This document shows positions 27,941 to 38,331 of a stretch of 64,000 bases of DNA, in pieces; position 1 is the stretch's first letter; every line of letters begins with the position of its first letter. The DNA comes from Evansella tamaricis. GTDB lineage: Bacteria > Bacillota > Bacilli > Bacillales > Salisediminibacteriaceae. A model generated the notes under the pieces. The model saw only the letters and a list, made by a program, of their open reading frames with translations, had not been told where the DNA came from and ran no database searches. A program made the position numbers and the translations under genes. The stretch lies in contig NZ_JAHQCS010000095.1 of NCBI RefSeq assembly GCF_019042215.1, forward strand, positions 1-64,000, written 5' to 3'.

Positions 27941-28103
27941 AAGAAAAGCGTAAGCGCCTTTGGTCACGAGCGTAGGGCAGTGGAGGAATGACAACAGAAG
28001 TCCGCTTTATGACTTCAGTTGTCACTTCCGAAGTGCCCCGCAGCGAGTAGGCGCTGGAGCTAGACAACTTGCCCGAAGGTGCAAAAACTTATACTTTCCT
28101 TTT
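27941..28103. repeat. Interspersed hairpin-rich repeat, copy C
   Basis: This is the most complete unit: AAAAGCGTAAGCGCC at the left, the long hairpin ACAACAGAAGTC...GACTTCAGTTGT, CACTTCCGAAGTG, then GAGTAGGCGCTGGAGCT and TTGCCCGAAGGTGCAAAA at the right. It lies immediately after the 57-bp array and ends at the mntR terminator. Confidence 0.75.
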
Positions 28104-28136
28104 AAAAAAAACAACCTAATCTGTATGATTAGGATT
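28104..28136 (-). terminator. Terminator of mntR
   Basis: AACCTAATC and GATTAGGATT pair over 7-9 bp and are followed by eight T on the minus strand; the stem overlaps the mntR stop codon. Confidence 0.75.
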
Positions 28137-28563
28137 GCTCTTCCAGTTGTTCGTTTTTCTTTTGTACTTCACGGAGTTCTTCCAATCGATTTGGAATTTC
28201 TTCAAAATATTGAACGAGATCGCCAATCCGGTCAATGGCATCCCAACTTAAATGATGCTCAATCCCTTCCACATCTACATAAATATTCTCGTCATTTACA
28301 CCTATAATCTTCATAAACTCTTCAAGCAATTCGTGACGGTATACCAAACGCTTACCAATTTTTTTTCCTTTAGGTGTCAACACAAGTCCCCGATATTTTT
28401 CATACACAAGGTACTGGTTTTTATCTAACTTCTGTACCATCTTTGTAACAGAAGATGGATGAACTTCTAATGCTTCTGCTATATCTGAAACTCTCGCGTA
28501 CCCTTTATCTTCAATTAATGAATAGATTCGTTCCAAATAATCCTCCATGCTTGGTGTAGGCAT
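28129..28563 (-). CDS. mntR: Manganese transport regulator MntR
   Basis: MntR is a DtxR-family repressor that uses Mn2+ to repress manganese uptake genes and activate efflux. The N-terminal winged helix (about 1-70, [20 protein letters not shown]) and the dimerisation domain with metal-site residues (EDYLERIY at the N-terminus, a His after [15 protein letters not shown]) are present. 144 aa (142 in B. subtilis). ATG with GGAGG upstream. Confidence 0.93.
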   Translation of the reverse strand: MPTPSMEDYLERIYSLIEDKGYARVSDIAEALEVHPSSVTKMVQKLDKNQYLVYEKYRGLVLTPKGKKIGKRLVYRHELLEEFMKIIGVNDENIYVDVEGIEHHLSWDAIDRIGDLVQYFEEIPNRLEELREVQKKNEQLEEQS

Positions 28564-28721
28564 GTTATTCCCTCCAAAATTCCAACGGATTGCAAAAATG
28601 TTGCTTGTCTAGTGAAAATTATACTATAAATAAAGATACGTTACTACTAACATGGGAAATTTGTTGCCTATTTTGGCAGAATAGGCGTTGTTAAGAAGTA
28701 TTGAAACGTTATCGTAAGACA

Positions 28722-28752
28722 ATAAAGGGATGTCCATGAAGGACATCCCTTT
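28722..28752 (-). terminator. Terminator after the ribonucleotide reductase gene
   Basis: A 12-bp perfect stem AAAGGGATGTCC/GGACATCCCTTT with a 5-nt loop. The minus-strand tail is T-rich but broken (ATTGTC). Confidence 0.65.
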
Positions 28753-28758
28753 ATCCGT

Positions 28759-31338
28759 TTATAAACCACACTTTAATTGGGCGTTACAGTTTGTGCATGT
28801 ATTACAACCACCAATGTCTTCCACTGTTCCTTTACGGCAAACAGGACATGTGTCCCCAACTTCGCTTCCGTAAGTAACCGAAGTACTTCTTAAGTCAGAG
28901 ATCGTTTCCACAAGGACAACTGGTTTCTTTGTTCCTTTTGTATCCTCAATTGGATCACCGGCAAGTTCCACAGCATACATATCATTCTCTTCCGCTTTCA
29001 AAGTCAATACTTGGGAATCACGGCTACCGTCCACATAAACTGTACCACCTTTTGCTCCTCCATTATAAAGTCGCTCGTAAACCTTCTTAACCTGGTCTAC
29101 TGTATATCCACGTGGGGCATTTACTGTTTTACTTAATGAACTATCGACCCACCGTTGGATCACACATTGAACATCTGCGTGTGCTTCTGGTGAGAGTTCC
29201 ATACTTGATACGAACCATTCTGGTAGATTATTTGGGTCCGTTTCTGGATATTTTTCAAGATATTGCTGTAAAATTTCAGCCTTTACTTCAATAAATTTTC
29301 CTAAACGACCACTTCTGAAATAGGAAAAAGAAAAGTAAGGCTCAAGTCCTGTGGATACACCAACCATGGTTCCTGTGCTTCCAGTAGGTGCCACAGTTAG
29401 TAAGTGAGAATTTCGAATCCCATATTTCAAGATTCCCTGCCTAATATCCTCTGGCATCTTTTTCATATATCCGGTATTAATATATTTCATTCTAAGATGT
29501 TGAGTTTCCTGATCATTACTTCCAACGAGGAATGGGAAACTCCCCTTTTCCTTCGCCAGTTCTATGCTTGTACGATAAGCTGTTGTAGCAATCGTTTCAA
29601 AAATCTTATCCACAAGCTCATTACCTTCCTCAGAACCATATACCGTTTCTGTGTGTATCAAAAGGTCATGTAAGCCCATTACACCAAGACCAACACGTCT
29701 CTCTCCCTTTGCCTGTTTCGTGTTATCCTCAAGGAAATAAGGAGTTGCATCAATAACGTTGTCTTGAAGACGCACCCCAGTTGCAACAGTTTGTTCCAGT
29801 TTCTTGTAATCTACTATCCTTTTCTCCCGATCTGCCATTTCAGCTAAGTTTACAGCTGCTAAATTACAGACAGAATAAGGGGCAAGTGGCTGCTCTCCAC
29901 AAGGATTAGTTGCAACAACCTTTTGACCATAAGCTTTTGCATTGGTCATTTCATTTGCATTATCAATAAAGAAGATCCCTGGCTCAGCTGAATACGTAGC
30001 ACATATATTAATGAGATTCCAAAGTTCTTTCGCTTTTATTTTCCGATATGTCCGGACACCAAACCCTAAAGCTTGCCACTCACGAACATCACCATATTCA
30101 TGCCATTCGCGATTGTAGGCTTCCATTTCCTCTTTATTGTAGTTTTCCACATCAGGGAAACGGAGGGCATATTCTTCATCCTTTTCCACAGCTTCCATAA
30201 AATCTTTTGTGATACAAACAGAGATATTTGCACCTGTTAAAAATTCGGAGTTGTTTACTGTATAAGTACCACCAGTTCGGAGTTTTTCCTCCGCCTCATG
30301 AATAACTTTCGCATCAAAGCCACCGTTTCCGGGGATGTGCTTATAGTTAAGAATACTTTGATACATGGCTTCTTCAAGCTCCGTTAATGGAGTAAATTTC
30401 AATTTCTCCTTAATGAGGCGTTGAATATGATTATCTTCTGTATTTTCAAGTAAGTATCGTAAAATTCTCGGATTCTGCATTTTAGAGATGATAAATTCTA
30501 AAATGTCAGGATGCCAATCGGCCAGCATAATCATTTGAGCTCCACGTCTGCTTCCACCCTGTTCCACTAAATGAGTAAGCTTCGCAATATCATCTAACCA
30601 TGACACGGAACCGGAAGATTTACCATTGACCCCACGTGCCAATGTATTTCGTGGTCTTAGCGTAGAACCATTTGTTCCTACTCCACCACCGCGGCTCATG
30701 ATTTCCATAACTTGCTTCCGGTGCTCCGAGATTCCTTCTCTGGAATCTGCAACAAACGGCATCACATAACAATTAAAATACGTCACGTCCGTTTCTGCTC
30801 CTGCTCCGTATAAAACCCTTCCTGCTGGAACAAAGTTCATGTTTACAAGCTCATGATAGAATTTTTCAAAGGATTCTTCCCGTTTTTCACGGTTCGTTTC
30901 AACCTCAGCTAATCCTCGGGCATTTCTCTTTGCGATTTGTTCGTAATAGATTTCAAGAGGTTTGTCGATTGTGTCAAGGGAACGATAGACCATTCCAGTT
31001 TTTTTCTCTTCTGGATCTTCTAAAACACCAAGGAATTCTTCCTCCACAGCAATCTTTGCCCGGTTTTCCTCCCAATCCAACTCAACGACAAACCCATATC
31101 CACGGGCGGGAAACTTTGGATCTGGTTTAACAGTTAAAACAACAAAGTCCCCTTCCTTTAAGGTTTTCTTCTCGGTGTCTTTAAACGTATAGCGGTCTAA
31201 CATGACCAATCGTGATACTCCACTTTGTTTCAACTTCATATCAGGAGTAATCGGAAATACTTGCGGAAACTGTTCAATATCACGGTTCAGTTCCGCTACG
31301 TTGATCGTCTTTTCAGACATAAACGTAGTCATAGGCAT
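28759..31338 (-). CDS. nrdJ: Adenosylcobalamin-dependent (class II) ribonucleotide reductase
   Basis: NrdJ reduces ribonucleotides to deoxyribonucleotides with adenosylcobalamin and works with or without oxygen. The sequence shows FNCYVMPF (N-terminal active-site Cys), MEIMSRGGGVGTNGSTLRPR, the radical-chemistry loop NPCGEQPLAPYSVC, TVAPTGSTGTM, and a C-terminal Cys-rich tail (CPVCRKG, CNTCTNCNAQLKCGL) that reduces the active site and may bind zinc. Start chosen at 31338 (MPMTTFMSEK), with AAGGGG upstream; 859 aa. Two NrdR boxes lie upstream. No class I nrd genes are in the window. Confidence 0.95.
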   Translation of the reverse strand: MPMTTFMSEKTINVAELNRDIEQFPQVFPITPDMKLKQSGVSRLVMLDRYTFKDTEKKTLKEGDFVVLTVKPDPKFPARGYGFVVELDWEENRAKIAVEEEFLGVLEDPEEKKTGMVYRSLDTIDKPLEIYYEQIAKRNARGLAEVETNREKREESFEKFYHELVNMNFVPAGRVLYGAGAETDVTYFNCYVMPFVADSREGISEHRKQVMEIMSRGGGVGTNGSTLRPRNTLARGVNGKSSGSVSWLDDIAKLTHLVEQGGSRRGAQMIMLADWHPDILEFIISKMQNPRILRYLLENTEDNHIQRLIKEKLKFTPLTELEEAMYQSILNYKHIPGNGGFDAKVIHEAEEKLRTGGTYTVNNSEFLTGANISVCITKDFMEAVEKDEEYALRFPDVENYNKEEMEAYNREWHEYGDVREWQALGFGVRTYRKIKAKELWNLINICATYSAEPGIFFIDNANEMTNAKAYGQKVVATNPCGEQPLAPYSVCNLAAVNLAEMADREKRIVDYKKLEQTVATGVRLQDNVIDATPYFLEDNTKQAKGERRVGLGVMGLHDLLIHTETVYGSEEGNELVDKIFETIATTAYRTSIELAKEKGSFPFLVGSNDQETQHLRMKYINTGYMKKMPEDIRQGILKYGIRNSHLLTVAPTGSTGTMVGVSTGLEPYFSFSYFRSGRLGKFIEVKAEILQQYLEKYPETDPNNLPEWFVSSMELSPEAHADVQCVIQRWVDSSLSKTVNAPRGYTVDQVKKVYERLYNGGAKGGTVYVDGSRDSQVLTLKAEENDMYAVELAGDPIEDTKGTKKPVVLVETISDLRSTSVTYGSEVGDTCPVCRKGTVEDIGGCNTCTNCNAQLKCGL

Positions 31339-31492
31339 ACGTCCCCTTCCATAAAAAAAATGTCGTTTTAGCACCTCAACTTTGAGATTTTATCTCTAAA
31401 TCTAGTTGTCGTAGATCAATCTATAGATGTATTGGCAACATATACCAACTTCTTAGTTTGCTTGTTTTACTATAGCATAAATTCGATGTGTT

Positions 31493-31541
31493 CATCAATA
31501 TATAGTGTGTATATTAGATTAAAAAATACTATATATTGATA
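31493..31541. promoter_or_regulatory. Pair of NrdR boxes upstream of nrdJ
   Basis: Two sites match the NrdR consensus acaCwAtATaTwGtgt: 31493-31508 (core CAATATATAG, plus strand) and 31526-31541 (core CTATATATTG). Their centres are 33 bp apart, about three helical turns, as is usual for NrdR pairs. They sit about 150-200 bp before the start, so they predict NrdR repression of nrdJ. No cobalamin riboswitch was recognised in the 31375-31877 gap, and the remainder of the gap shows nothing else. Confidence 0.8.
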
Positions 31542-31842
31542 AATGGTGATGTGTTACTTGTTTTGTCAACTACTATATGTACAGTTAATTCCATGAATAA
31601 ACGAGATATTTTAAGATAATGACCGATTCCTTTGAAGTTATGACCGTTTTTGTCATTTTTAATAAAAAATAGTCGAACGTTGATATACTTGGATTTCTTT
31701 GACCTAAGTGAGGAAGGTTCTATCCCAACTCAGTTATCATATAATAGATTACTAGATTAAAATAACAAAAAACCATTAAAAATCAAATCAAAAATTCCTA
31801 AATTTCAACAAGTCTGCACAGGAAAAAAGTCTCATTTTTCCA

Positions 31843-31872
31843 AATGAAAACATGCCGTATTTACGGCATGTT
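31843..31872 (-). terminator. Terminator of lipM
   Basis: An 11-bp perfect stem AACATGCCGTA/TACGGCATGTT with a 2-nt gap, followed by TTTC on the minus strand, adjacent to the lipM stop. Confidence 0.8.
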
Positions 31873-31877
31873 ATAGG

Positions 31878-32708
31878 TTAAGTTTTAAAATTCCATCTAT
31901 CTGTACCATACTTCGTTTCCACAAGTTGAGATACTTCCTTTTCCTGGTCCTCGGTTAAGCGGATTGGTTCCAGTTGAATATCCAGTCCTTTCTCAAAACC
32001 TTTTTTCATTGCCTGCTTCATTTCTTCCAGATGAATATGTTTATCGGTTAATTCGTTTATAGCAACAGCCTTTGATTTAAAAGCTCGTTGCATTCTTTCC
32101 CGAACTTTTTGGCTCGGATATTGAAAGACATCAAAGAGTTTATCTTCATTAAGAGAAAGGATAATGGAACCATGCTGAAGTATTATACCCTTTTGTCTTG
32201 TTTGTGCACTTCCTGCAATCTTCCTTCCTTCCACCACCAGCTCATACCATGACGGTGCATCAAAGCATACGGCTGAACGTGGACGCTTTAAGCGATCCTT
32301 TTCCTCCTCTGTTCTTGGAATTGAGAACTCTGCCTGAAGACCAAGTAGTCGAAACCCCTCAAGTAAGCCTTCCGAGATGACCCTGTATGCCTCGGTCACC
32401 GTTCCAGGCATTTTAGGATGTCCTTCTTCCACAATGACGCTATAAGTTAATTCATCATCGTGGAGTACACCTCTCCCCCCTGTTGGTCGCCGAACAAAAC
32501 CTAACCCGTGTTTTTCCACGGCTGACAAGTCAATTTCCTTCTCAACTTTTTGAAAATAACCGACGGACAATGTTGCCGGATCCCATCCATAAAACCTTAC
32601 CACAGGTGGAATTTTTTTCTCGCGGTGCCAATCCATCAATTTCTCGTCTAAAGCCATATTATACGCTGGTCCCTTCAGACCGGAATCTAAGTAATACCAA
32701 GTTTCCAT
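31878..32708 (-). CDS. lipM: Octanoyltransferase LipM
   Basis: LipM transfers octanoyl from acyl-carrier protein to GcvH in the Bacillus lipoate pathway. The BPL/LplA fold shows [19 protein letters not shown], the catalytic Cys about residue 148 in [13 protein letters not shown] and the invariant Lys in [14 protein letters not shown] (about 163). ATG at 32708 ([10 protein letters not shown]) has TCAGGAGG upstream; 276 aa (278 in B. subtilis). It lies near the gcv operon whose lipoyl protein it serves. Confidence 0.93.
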   Translation of the reverse strand: METWYYLDSGLKGPAYNMALDEKLMDWHREKKIPPVVRFYGWDPATLSVGYFQKVEKEIDLSAVEKHGLGFVRRPTGGRGVLHDDELTYSVIVEEGHPKMPGTVTEAYRVISEGLLEGFRLLGLQAEFSIPRTEEEKDRLKRPRSAVCFDAPSWYELVVEGRKIAGSAQTRQKGIILQHGSIILSLNEDKLFDVFQYPSQKVRERMQRAFKSKAVAINELTDKHIHLEEMKQAMKKGFEKGLDIQLEPIRLTEDQEKEVSQLVETKYGTDRWNFKT

Positions 32709-32983
32709 TATGTATTTCCTCCTGAAATTGTGATAAAGCTGTTCGTATCCATCCACCGGAAAAATGGATTATAATTTCAAAATTTAAATTATCTTAAGCG
32801 CACGTGATACGATTTTTAATACAGTTAATAAATTTTAGGATGATCAGTCTATACTCGTCAGCGTAATGCTTTTTTATTCCGTGTGACATCATCATCAAAA
32901 TGTTTGAACAACTTCTATCATACAAAAAAAAAGATAATCCTCCAAATCACTTGCTTAATTTTCAAGAAAGGGATTTATTGGCG

Positions 32984-33012
32984 TTGCACGTTTTGATTTT
33001 TCCGTATATCAT
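32984..33012 (+). promoter_or_regulatory. Sigma-A-like promoter of yqhL
   Basis: TTGCAC (32984-32989) and TATCAT (33007-33012) are 17 bp apart, about 50 bp before the yqhL start. The 354-bp gap to lipM holds nothing else recognised. Confidence 0.55.
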
Positions 33013-33062
33013 TTAATATGGAAGAAAGAGAATAGATAGAGAAAAAAGGAGTGGGAAGCTAC

Positions 33063-33434
33063 ATGCCTTGGTTGTTAATTGCTACAACAATCGTTTTAAT
33101 TATTTTCATCGTTATCCGCTTAAAAAAGCCTAGCTATTTAAAACCTTTAGTTCAAGAAGATTTTAAAAAGGACTACCGAAAAGCGCAATTGATTGATATA
33201 AGGGAAGAAAGGGAATTTAAAACTGGCTATATTTTAGGTGCGAGAAACATTCCACTTTCTCAAATGCGCCACCGAGCCACTGAAATACGTCCGGACAAGC
33301 CTGTTTATCTTTATTGTCAAAATGGAACACGTTGTATCCAGGCAGCGAAACTTCTCCGAAAAAAGCGCGGTGTGGAGGAAGTCATCATGCTTAAAGGCGG
33401 ATTCCGTAAATGGTCTGGTAAGGTTAAAAAATAA
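33063..33434 (+). CDS. yqhL: Membrane-anchored rhodanese YqhL
   Basis: A 123-aa protein with one N-terminal membrane helix (about 3-20) and a single rhodanese domain: LIDIREEREFKTGYILGARN, then the active-site loop YCQNGTRCIQA with catalytic Cys about residue 85. It can move sulfane sulfur; partner unknown. ATG at 33063 is used, with AAGGAG about 11 nt upstream; an in-frame GTG 12 nt earlier is too close to that site. Confidence 0.88.
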   Translation: MPWLLIATTIVLIIFIVIRLKKPSYLKPLVQEDFKKDYRKAQLIDIREEREFKTGYILGARNIPLSQMRHRATEIRPDKPVYLYCQNGTRCIQAAKLLRKKRGVEEVIMLKGGFRKWSGKVKK

Positions 33435-33446
33435 CCGGAAAAAGGT

Positions 33447-33497
33447 AAAAGTCGTTTTTGAGTAGGATATCTAATAACTCTAAAACGGCTTTTTTTA
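33447..33497 (+). terminator. Terminator of yqhL
   Basis: AAAGTCGTTTTTGAGT pairs with ACTCTAAAACGGCTTT (wobbles, one bulge), followed by a T run on the plus strand. Confidence 0.65.
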
Positions 33498-33531
33498 TAT
33501 GTGAAATAAGATGTCCTGCGGGACATGATTC

Positions 33532-33558
33532 AGGCTGTTGAGAAAGTCTCAACAGCCT
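33532..33558. terminator. Hairpin between yqhL and gcvPB
   Basis: A 12-bp perfect stem AGGCTGTTGAGA/TCTCAACAGCCT. The plus side has TTTTG after it, the minus side has no T run, so it may be a 3'-end stabiliser for gcv mRNA or an extra plus-strand stop. A second small hairpin ATGTCC-TGCG-GGACAT is at 33511-33526. Confidence 0.5.
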
Positions 33559-33571
33559 TTTGTATCTTCTA

Positions 33572-35047
33572 TTAAATTACTCCGTTGATTTCCTTTGTAT
33601 ATCGTAAAATTGGTTTTCTGGCAGCAGTTGTTTCATCTAAGCGATCAATCACGGTATGGTGTGGAGCTTCCTGAACGATCTCGGGATTTTCCTCCGCTTC
33701 TTTCGCGATCTGAATCATCGCATCCACAAACTCATCTAACGTCTCCTTCGACTCTGTTTCTGTTGGTTCAATCATTAAACACTCTTCCACATTTAGGGGG
33801 AAGTATATTGTTGGCGGATGGTACCCGAAATCAAGAAGACGCTTTGCAATATCCAACGTACGAACACCAAGTTTTTTCTGCCTTCTTCCAGAAAGAACAA
33901 ATTCATGTTTACAGTGTTTTGTATACGGTGCATCAAAATATGGCTCTAAGCGTCGGAACATATAATTAGCATTTAGAACGGCATATTCAGATACTTTCTT
34001 AAGACCTTCTGGTCCCATCGTACGGATATACGTGTACGCCCTTACGTTAATTCCAAAATTTCCATAGTAAGGCTTCACTCGACCGATGGATTCAGGAATA
34101 TCATAGTCGAAATAGTACCAATCTCCATCTTTGGCAACCAATGGCTTCGGCAAGTATGGAATGAGATCTTTTTTTACGCCAACAGGACCTGAACCAGGAC
34201 CTCCGCCTCCATGTGGTGTGGTGAATGTTTTATGCAAATTCAAATGAACGACGTCAAATCCCATATCCCCAGGACGGGTAATTCCTAAGATGGCGTTGGA
34301 ATTGGCTCCATCATAATAAAGTTTTCCACCTGCTTTATGGACAATTTTTGCCATCTCCACAATCTGTTCTTCAAATAATCCTAATGTATTCGGATTCGTT
34401 AACATGAGAGCAGCCGTATCATCACCAACCACTTCCCGTAAATGATCTAAATCCACGAGACCTTTCTCATTGGACCTTACGGTGACAGAATCAAATCCTG
34501 CCACAGTAGCTGACGCCGGATTTGTACCGTGTGCCGAGTCGGGAACAATGACTTTCGTCCGTTGATAATCTCCATTTGCCTCATGGTAAGCACGAATCAA
34601 CATTAACCCAGTCCATTCTCCATGAGCACCAGCTGCAGGCTGTAAGGTCACTTGGTCCATCCCTGTGATTTCCCCAAGAGATTCCTGTAATTTATACATG
34701 AGTTCCAGTGCCCCTTGAATCGTCTCTTCTGACTGATATGGATGAAGGTGAGCAAACCCAGGATAACGGGCAACGTCTTCATTAATTTTAGGGTTGTATT
34801 TCATCGTACAAGATCCCAATGGATAAAAACCAGAATCCACACCATGGTTTCTTCTTGATAATGCTGTGTAATGTCTTACCAACTGTAGTTCAGAAACTTC
34901 AGGAAGTTCTGCTTCCTTTTCTCGCTGATACTCTTCTGGAATTAATTCATTTATATCCACCTCAGGAATATCTAATTCCGGTAAACTATGTCCGATTCTT
35001 CCCTCTTGGCTCACTTCAAAAATTAACGACTGATCTTGTGACTTCAT
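33572..35047 (-). CDS. gcvPB: Glycine dehydrogenase (decarboxylating) subunit 2
   Basis: GcvPB carries the PLP site of the two-subunit P-protein, decarboxylating glycine and passing the aminomethyl group to lipoyl-GcvH. The PLP Lys is in [20 protein letters not shown] (about residue 270). [11 protein letters not shown] and [10 protein letters not shown] belong to the fold. 491 aa. The ATG overlaps the gcvPA TGA as ATGA. Gene order gcvT-gcvPA-gcvPB is the Bacillus order. Confidence 0.96.
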   Translation of the reverse strand: MKSQDQSLIFEVSQEGRIGHSLPELDIPEVDINELIPEEYQREKEAELPEVSELQLVRHYTALSRRNHGVDSGFYPLGSCTMKYNPKINEDVARYPGFAHLHPYQSEETIQGALELMYKLQESLGEITGMDQVTLQPAAGAHGEWTGLMLIRAYHEANGDYQRTKVIVPDSAHGTNPASATVAGFDSVTVRSNEKGLVDLDHLREVVGDDTAALMLTNPNTLGLFEEQIVEMAKIVHKAGGKLYYDGANSNAILGITRPGDMGFDVVHLNLHKTFTTPHGGGGPGSGPVGVKKDLIPYLPKPLVAKDGDWYYFDYDIPESIGRVKPYYGNFGINVRAYTYIRTMGPEGLKKVSEYAVLNANYMFRRLEPYFDAPYTKHCKHEFVLSGRRQKKLGVRTLDIAKRLLDFGYHPPTIYFPLNVEECLMIEPTETESKETLDEFVDAMIQIAKEAEENPEIVQEAPHHTVIDRLDETTAARKPILRYTKEINGVI

Positions 35048-36387
35048 TTGATTCCCCCCAATACAGATGCGAAATGATCGATTTCTTCCTTTGTACGAAG
35101 CTCTGTTACAGCAACGAGCATCAGATTCTCTTTTTCAGGGTAATCACGGGAAAGATCATAACCACCTAATACACTATGGTTTAACAACTCCTTATTTACC
35201 TCTGTAACACTTTTCGGAAGACGTATCACAAACTCATTAAAGAATGGTTTGTCATAAACGATCTCTACTCCATTATTTCTTAATGCTTCCTTAGCATAAT
35301 TTGCCTTTTGAACGTTTTGTACTGCCATTTCTTTTACACCTTGTTTCCCAAGTGCAGTCATAGTAATGGAAGCTCCTAAGGCGTTCAATGCCTGATTAGA
35401 ACAAATATTACTTGTAGCTTTATCACGACGAATATGTTGTTCCCTCGCTTGAAGAGTAAGGACAAATCCCCTTGCTCCATGCTGATCCGTCGTTTGCCCC
35501 ACTAGTCTTCCAGGAACTTTACGCATCAATTTTTTCGTTACGGCAAAATAACCGCAGTGTGGTCCACCTAGCTGCATTGGAATACCAAATGGCTGAACAT
35601 CGCCAACAACCACATCAGCACCAAACTTCCCAGGTGGCTGCATAATCCCTAAACTCAATGGATTAGAAGAAACAATAAACAGACCTTTCCCTTGATGGGC
35701 AATTTTTTCAATCGCAGCCAGATCTTCTATATTCCCTAAAAAGTTTGGGTATTGAACAATGACACTCGCAATATCACCATTGTGTTTTGTCGCCAGATCT
35801 TCTAAATCTGTTACCCCATCTTTTTCATCCACTTCCACCACAGTTAAATTTTGACCTTTTGCATTGGACTTAAGAACTTCACGGGACTCAGGGTGAACAG
35901 TTTTTGAAACAAGAATCGTTTTTTTCTTCGTCTGCCCGGCACTCATCATTGCCGCTTCTGCTAGTGCAGTTGGCCCGTCATACATGGAAGAATTGGCAAT
36001 GTCCATCCCAGTCAATTCACAAACCATCGTTTGGAATTCAAAGATAGCCTGCAATTCCCCTTGGGAAATTTCCGGTTGATATGGTGTATATGCCGTATAA
36101 AATTCAGAACGTAACAACATATGGTTTACAACAGAAGGGATATAATGTTCATATACTCCTGCTCCCAAAAAGGAAGTGTATTGTTTAACATTTATGTTTT
36201 TTTCTGCAAGACGGGACATTTCTTTAACAAGTTTTGTTTCATTTAGTTCCTTTTCTATTTTTAACTGACCATTATATCGGATTTCCTTTGGTATATCTGC
36301 AAAAAGTTCCTCGATGGAATCAATCCCAATAGTCTCCATCATCGCTCTTTGATCCTGTTCTGTCATTGGTAAATAGCGAAATTTCAT
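35044..36387 (-). CDS. gcvPA: Glycine dehydrogenase (decarboxylating) subunit 1
   Basis: GcvPA is the N-terminal-half subunit of the P-protein. Conserved pieces are [17 protein letters not shown]-like text (here [14 protein letters not shown]), [29 protein letters not shown] and [10 protein letters not shown]. 447 aa. It starts about 20 nt after gcvT with a GGGGGA site and is translationally coupled to gcvPB. Confidence 0.96.
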   Translation of the reverse strand: MKFRYLPMTEQDQRAMMETIGIDSIEELFADIPKEIRYNGQLKIEKELNETKLVKEMSRLAEKNINVKQYTSFLGAGVYEHYIPSVVNHMLLRSEFYTAYTPYQPEISQGELQAIFEFQTMVCELTGMDIANSSMYDGPTALAEAAMMSAGQTKKKTILVSKTVHPESREVLKSNAKGQNLTVVEVDEKDGVTDLEDLATKHNGDIASVIVQYPNFLGNIEDLAAIEKIAHQGKGLFIVSSNPLSLGIMQPPGKFGADVVVGDVQPFGIPMQLGGPHCGYFAVTKKLMRKVPGRLVGQTTDQHGARGFVLTLQAREQHIRRDKATSNICSNQALNALGASITMTALGKQGVKEMAVQNVQKANYAKEALRNNGVEIVYDKPFFNEFVIRLPKSVTEVNKELLNHSVLGGYDLSRDYPEKENLMLVAVTELRTKEEIDHFASVLGGIK

Positions 36388-36408
36388 TTTTTCATCCCCC
36401 TTAGCTGA

Positions 36409-37506
36409 CTATGCTCGCTTATAAAATGGTGTTGCTACAATTTTTGCTTTTAAACGTTTCTTACGCACTTGAACTTCCACTTCTGTATTCAATGCTTTAT
36501 ATTGTTGGTCCACTAACGCAAGACCAACATTCTTTTTTAACGTGGGAGATTGTGTTCCTGTTGTGACAAAACCTATTTTCTCACCATCTTTAAAAACTTC
36601 ATAATCAGTTCTAGGAATGCCCTTATCAATCATTTCAATTCCAACGAGTTTTCTTGGGGGACCCTCTTCCTTTTGCTTCTTCAATACTTCTTTCCCAATG
36701 AAGTCCTCTTCTTTATCCGTTTTAACAGCAAATCCAATTCCTGCCTCCAGTGGGGAGATATCTTTTGAAAGTTCTTGGCCATATAAAGCTAGACGGGCTT
36801 CAAATCGTAATGTATCCCTTGCACCAAGACCGCATGGTAGAATTCCGTCCCCGTGACCAATTTCTAGAATGGATTTCCATAATGAAACGGCATCTTCCGG
36901 TTTACAGTAGATTTCAAATCCGTCTTCCCCTGTATAGCCTGTTCTTGAAATAAGAACTTCTTTTCCAGAGAGTTCAACCCCTTCCCGAAACTTAAAGAAT
37001 GTGATCTCTGAAAGGTCAGTCTTTGTTAATTGTTGTGTAATTTTTTCTGCTAACGGTCCTTGAACAGCAAGCTGGGCATACTGATCTGATACATTAGTTA
37101 CTTCCACATCAAATCCTGACATATGCTTTAAAAGCCACTCATAATCTTTTGTAATATTAGATGCATTTACAACTAGGAGAAAATCTTGATCTCCCCTTTT
37201 GTATAAAACAAGGTCATCCACTGTTCCACCAGTTTCATAACACATGGCATTATACTGACAAGCCCCGTCCTTTAACTTACCAACATTATTCGTGAGCATT
37301 TTTTGAAGATATGGTAGGGCACCTTTACCCTTCACTTCTATTTCTCCCATATGGGAGACATCAAAAAGGCCTGCTTTTTTACGAACTGCCTCATGTTCCC
37401 CTTTAATACTCGTAAATTGCACTGGAAGGTCCCAACCACCAAAATCGATTGTCTTTCCATTGTGCTCCCCATAAACTTCATACAACGGTGTTCTATTCCC
37501 TGACAA
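36409..37506 (-). CDS. gcvT: Aminomethyltransferase (glycine cleavage T protein)
   Basis: GcvT releases ammonia from the aminomethyl-lipoyl GcvH intermediate and makes 5,10-methylene-THF. Family motifs are [46 protein letters not shown] and [13 protein letters not shown]. The TTG at 37506 ([13 protein letters not shown]) is chosen because GGAGG lies 8 nt upstream; a GTG three codons earlier abuts that site. 365 aa (362 in B. subtilis). First gene of the operon under the glycine riboswitch; a repeat lies in between. Confidence 0.96.
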   Translation of the reverse strand: MSGNRTPLYEVYGEHNGKTIDFGGWDLPVQFTSIKGEHEAVRKKAGLFDVSHMGEIEVKGKGALPYLQKMLTNNVGKLKDGACQYNAMCYETGGTVDDLVLYKRGDQDFLLVVNASNITKDYEWLLKHMSGFDVEVTNVSDQYAQLAVQGPLAEKITQQLTKTDLSEITFFKFREGVELSGKEVLISRTGYTGEDGFEIYCKPEDAVSLWKSILEIGHGDGILPCGLGARDTLRFEARLALYGQELSKDISPLEAGIGFAVKTDKEEDFIGKEVLKKQKEEGPPRKLVGIEMIDKGIPRTDYEVFKDGEKIGFVTTGTQSPTLKKNVGLALVDQQYKALNTEVEVQVRKKRLKAKIVATPFYKRA

Positions 37507-37602
37507 TGCTTCCACCTCCGATTTCTATAAAATACTATTAATGTTTATAAGATTACAACCCTTCATACTTTGCCAAGCTAATCAAAATACAATGATTACT
37601 GT

Positions 37603-37825
37603 AAGAAAAGCGCAAGCGCCTATGGTCACGAACGTAGGGCAGTGGAGGAATGACAACTAGAAGTCCGCTCTTTGACTTCAGTTGTCACTTCCGAAGTGCC
37701 CCGTAGCGAGTAGGAATGGACTGTAAAAGTGGAAAAGCACCACTTTTTCAGTTCCCTTGCGAGTTGGCGATTGAACTAGACAATGCCCGAAGGTGCAAAA
37801 CTTATAAATTCTTACCTTTCAAAAA
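37603..37825. repeat. Interspersed hairpin-rich repeat, copy D, in the gcv leader
   Basis: This copy shares the left part (AAAAGCGCAAGCGCC, CACGAACGTAGGGCAGTG, GACTTCAGTTGTCACTT) with copies B and C, and a right part with copy A (AAAAGTGGAAAAGCACCACT, AGTTCCC, GCCCGAAGGTGCAAAA). It sits between the riboswitch terminator (37832) and the gcvT start (37506) and so is transcribed with the operon when the switch is on. Confidence 0.8.
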
Positions 37826-37831
37826 AGGCAT

Positions 37832-38107
37832 GAAAAAAGACAGAGACGTGCCCTTTAATGAGCATGTCTCTGTCGTCATTACCTGAGAGTTTCCCTTTTA
37901 AGTTGACTATTGGGAGACATTTCATCTCATCCAATACAACCGTAAAGGTTTCCCCTTGGGTGTCCCGAATGGTTTCAGGATCTTTCCAGAGGTGCGTCCA
38001 ACAAGAGTCTTTTTGCCTGAGAGATTCACTGGTATTATTACAGTTTGCTCCTTCGGCGTCCTCATCATTCCCTTTTTAAAAATGGATTGATGAAGATCTC
38101 TCCCCTT
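37832..38107 (-). promoter_or_regulatory. Tandem glycine riboswitch with intrinsic terminator
   Basis: Minus-strand leader of gcvT with both aptamers. Aptamer 1 shows GGACGCCGAAGGAGCAAACT, AATCTCTCAGGCAAAAAGAC and TTGGACGCACC. Aptamer 2 shows GGGACACCCAAGGGGAAACC and AAACTCTCAGGTAATGACGA. The terminator stem (GACAGAGACATGC with GCACGTCTCTGTC, 37839-37874) and seven T follow aptamer 2. By family, glycine binding prevents termination and turns on the cleavage system. The promoter was not placed; the plus-strand gene yqhH starts at 38332. Confidence 0.95.
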
Positions 38108-38331
38108 GCTATCATTCGCTTATTTGCATTATTAGTAATCCCATACTTATGAAATGTGACGGAATCGTTCATACTAAGAAACAGTCATCTTTATCGTTTC
38201 AATTAGTAATGGTTTTTAACTACGTTATTATGGTACCACTTAATTAAAATTCAATAAAGATTTTTTTCTGTAACCTAGATTCATTTTTTTCAAGAAACGT
38301 AACTTCGTTTTCAAGAAAGGAGAGAACGATA

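Noticed and set aside
31375-31877. Cobalamin riboswitch in front of nrdJ
   Set aside because: No B12-box or aptamer-like arrangement was seen; the NrdR boxes explain the control region better.
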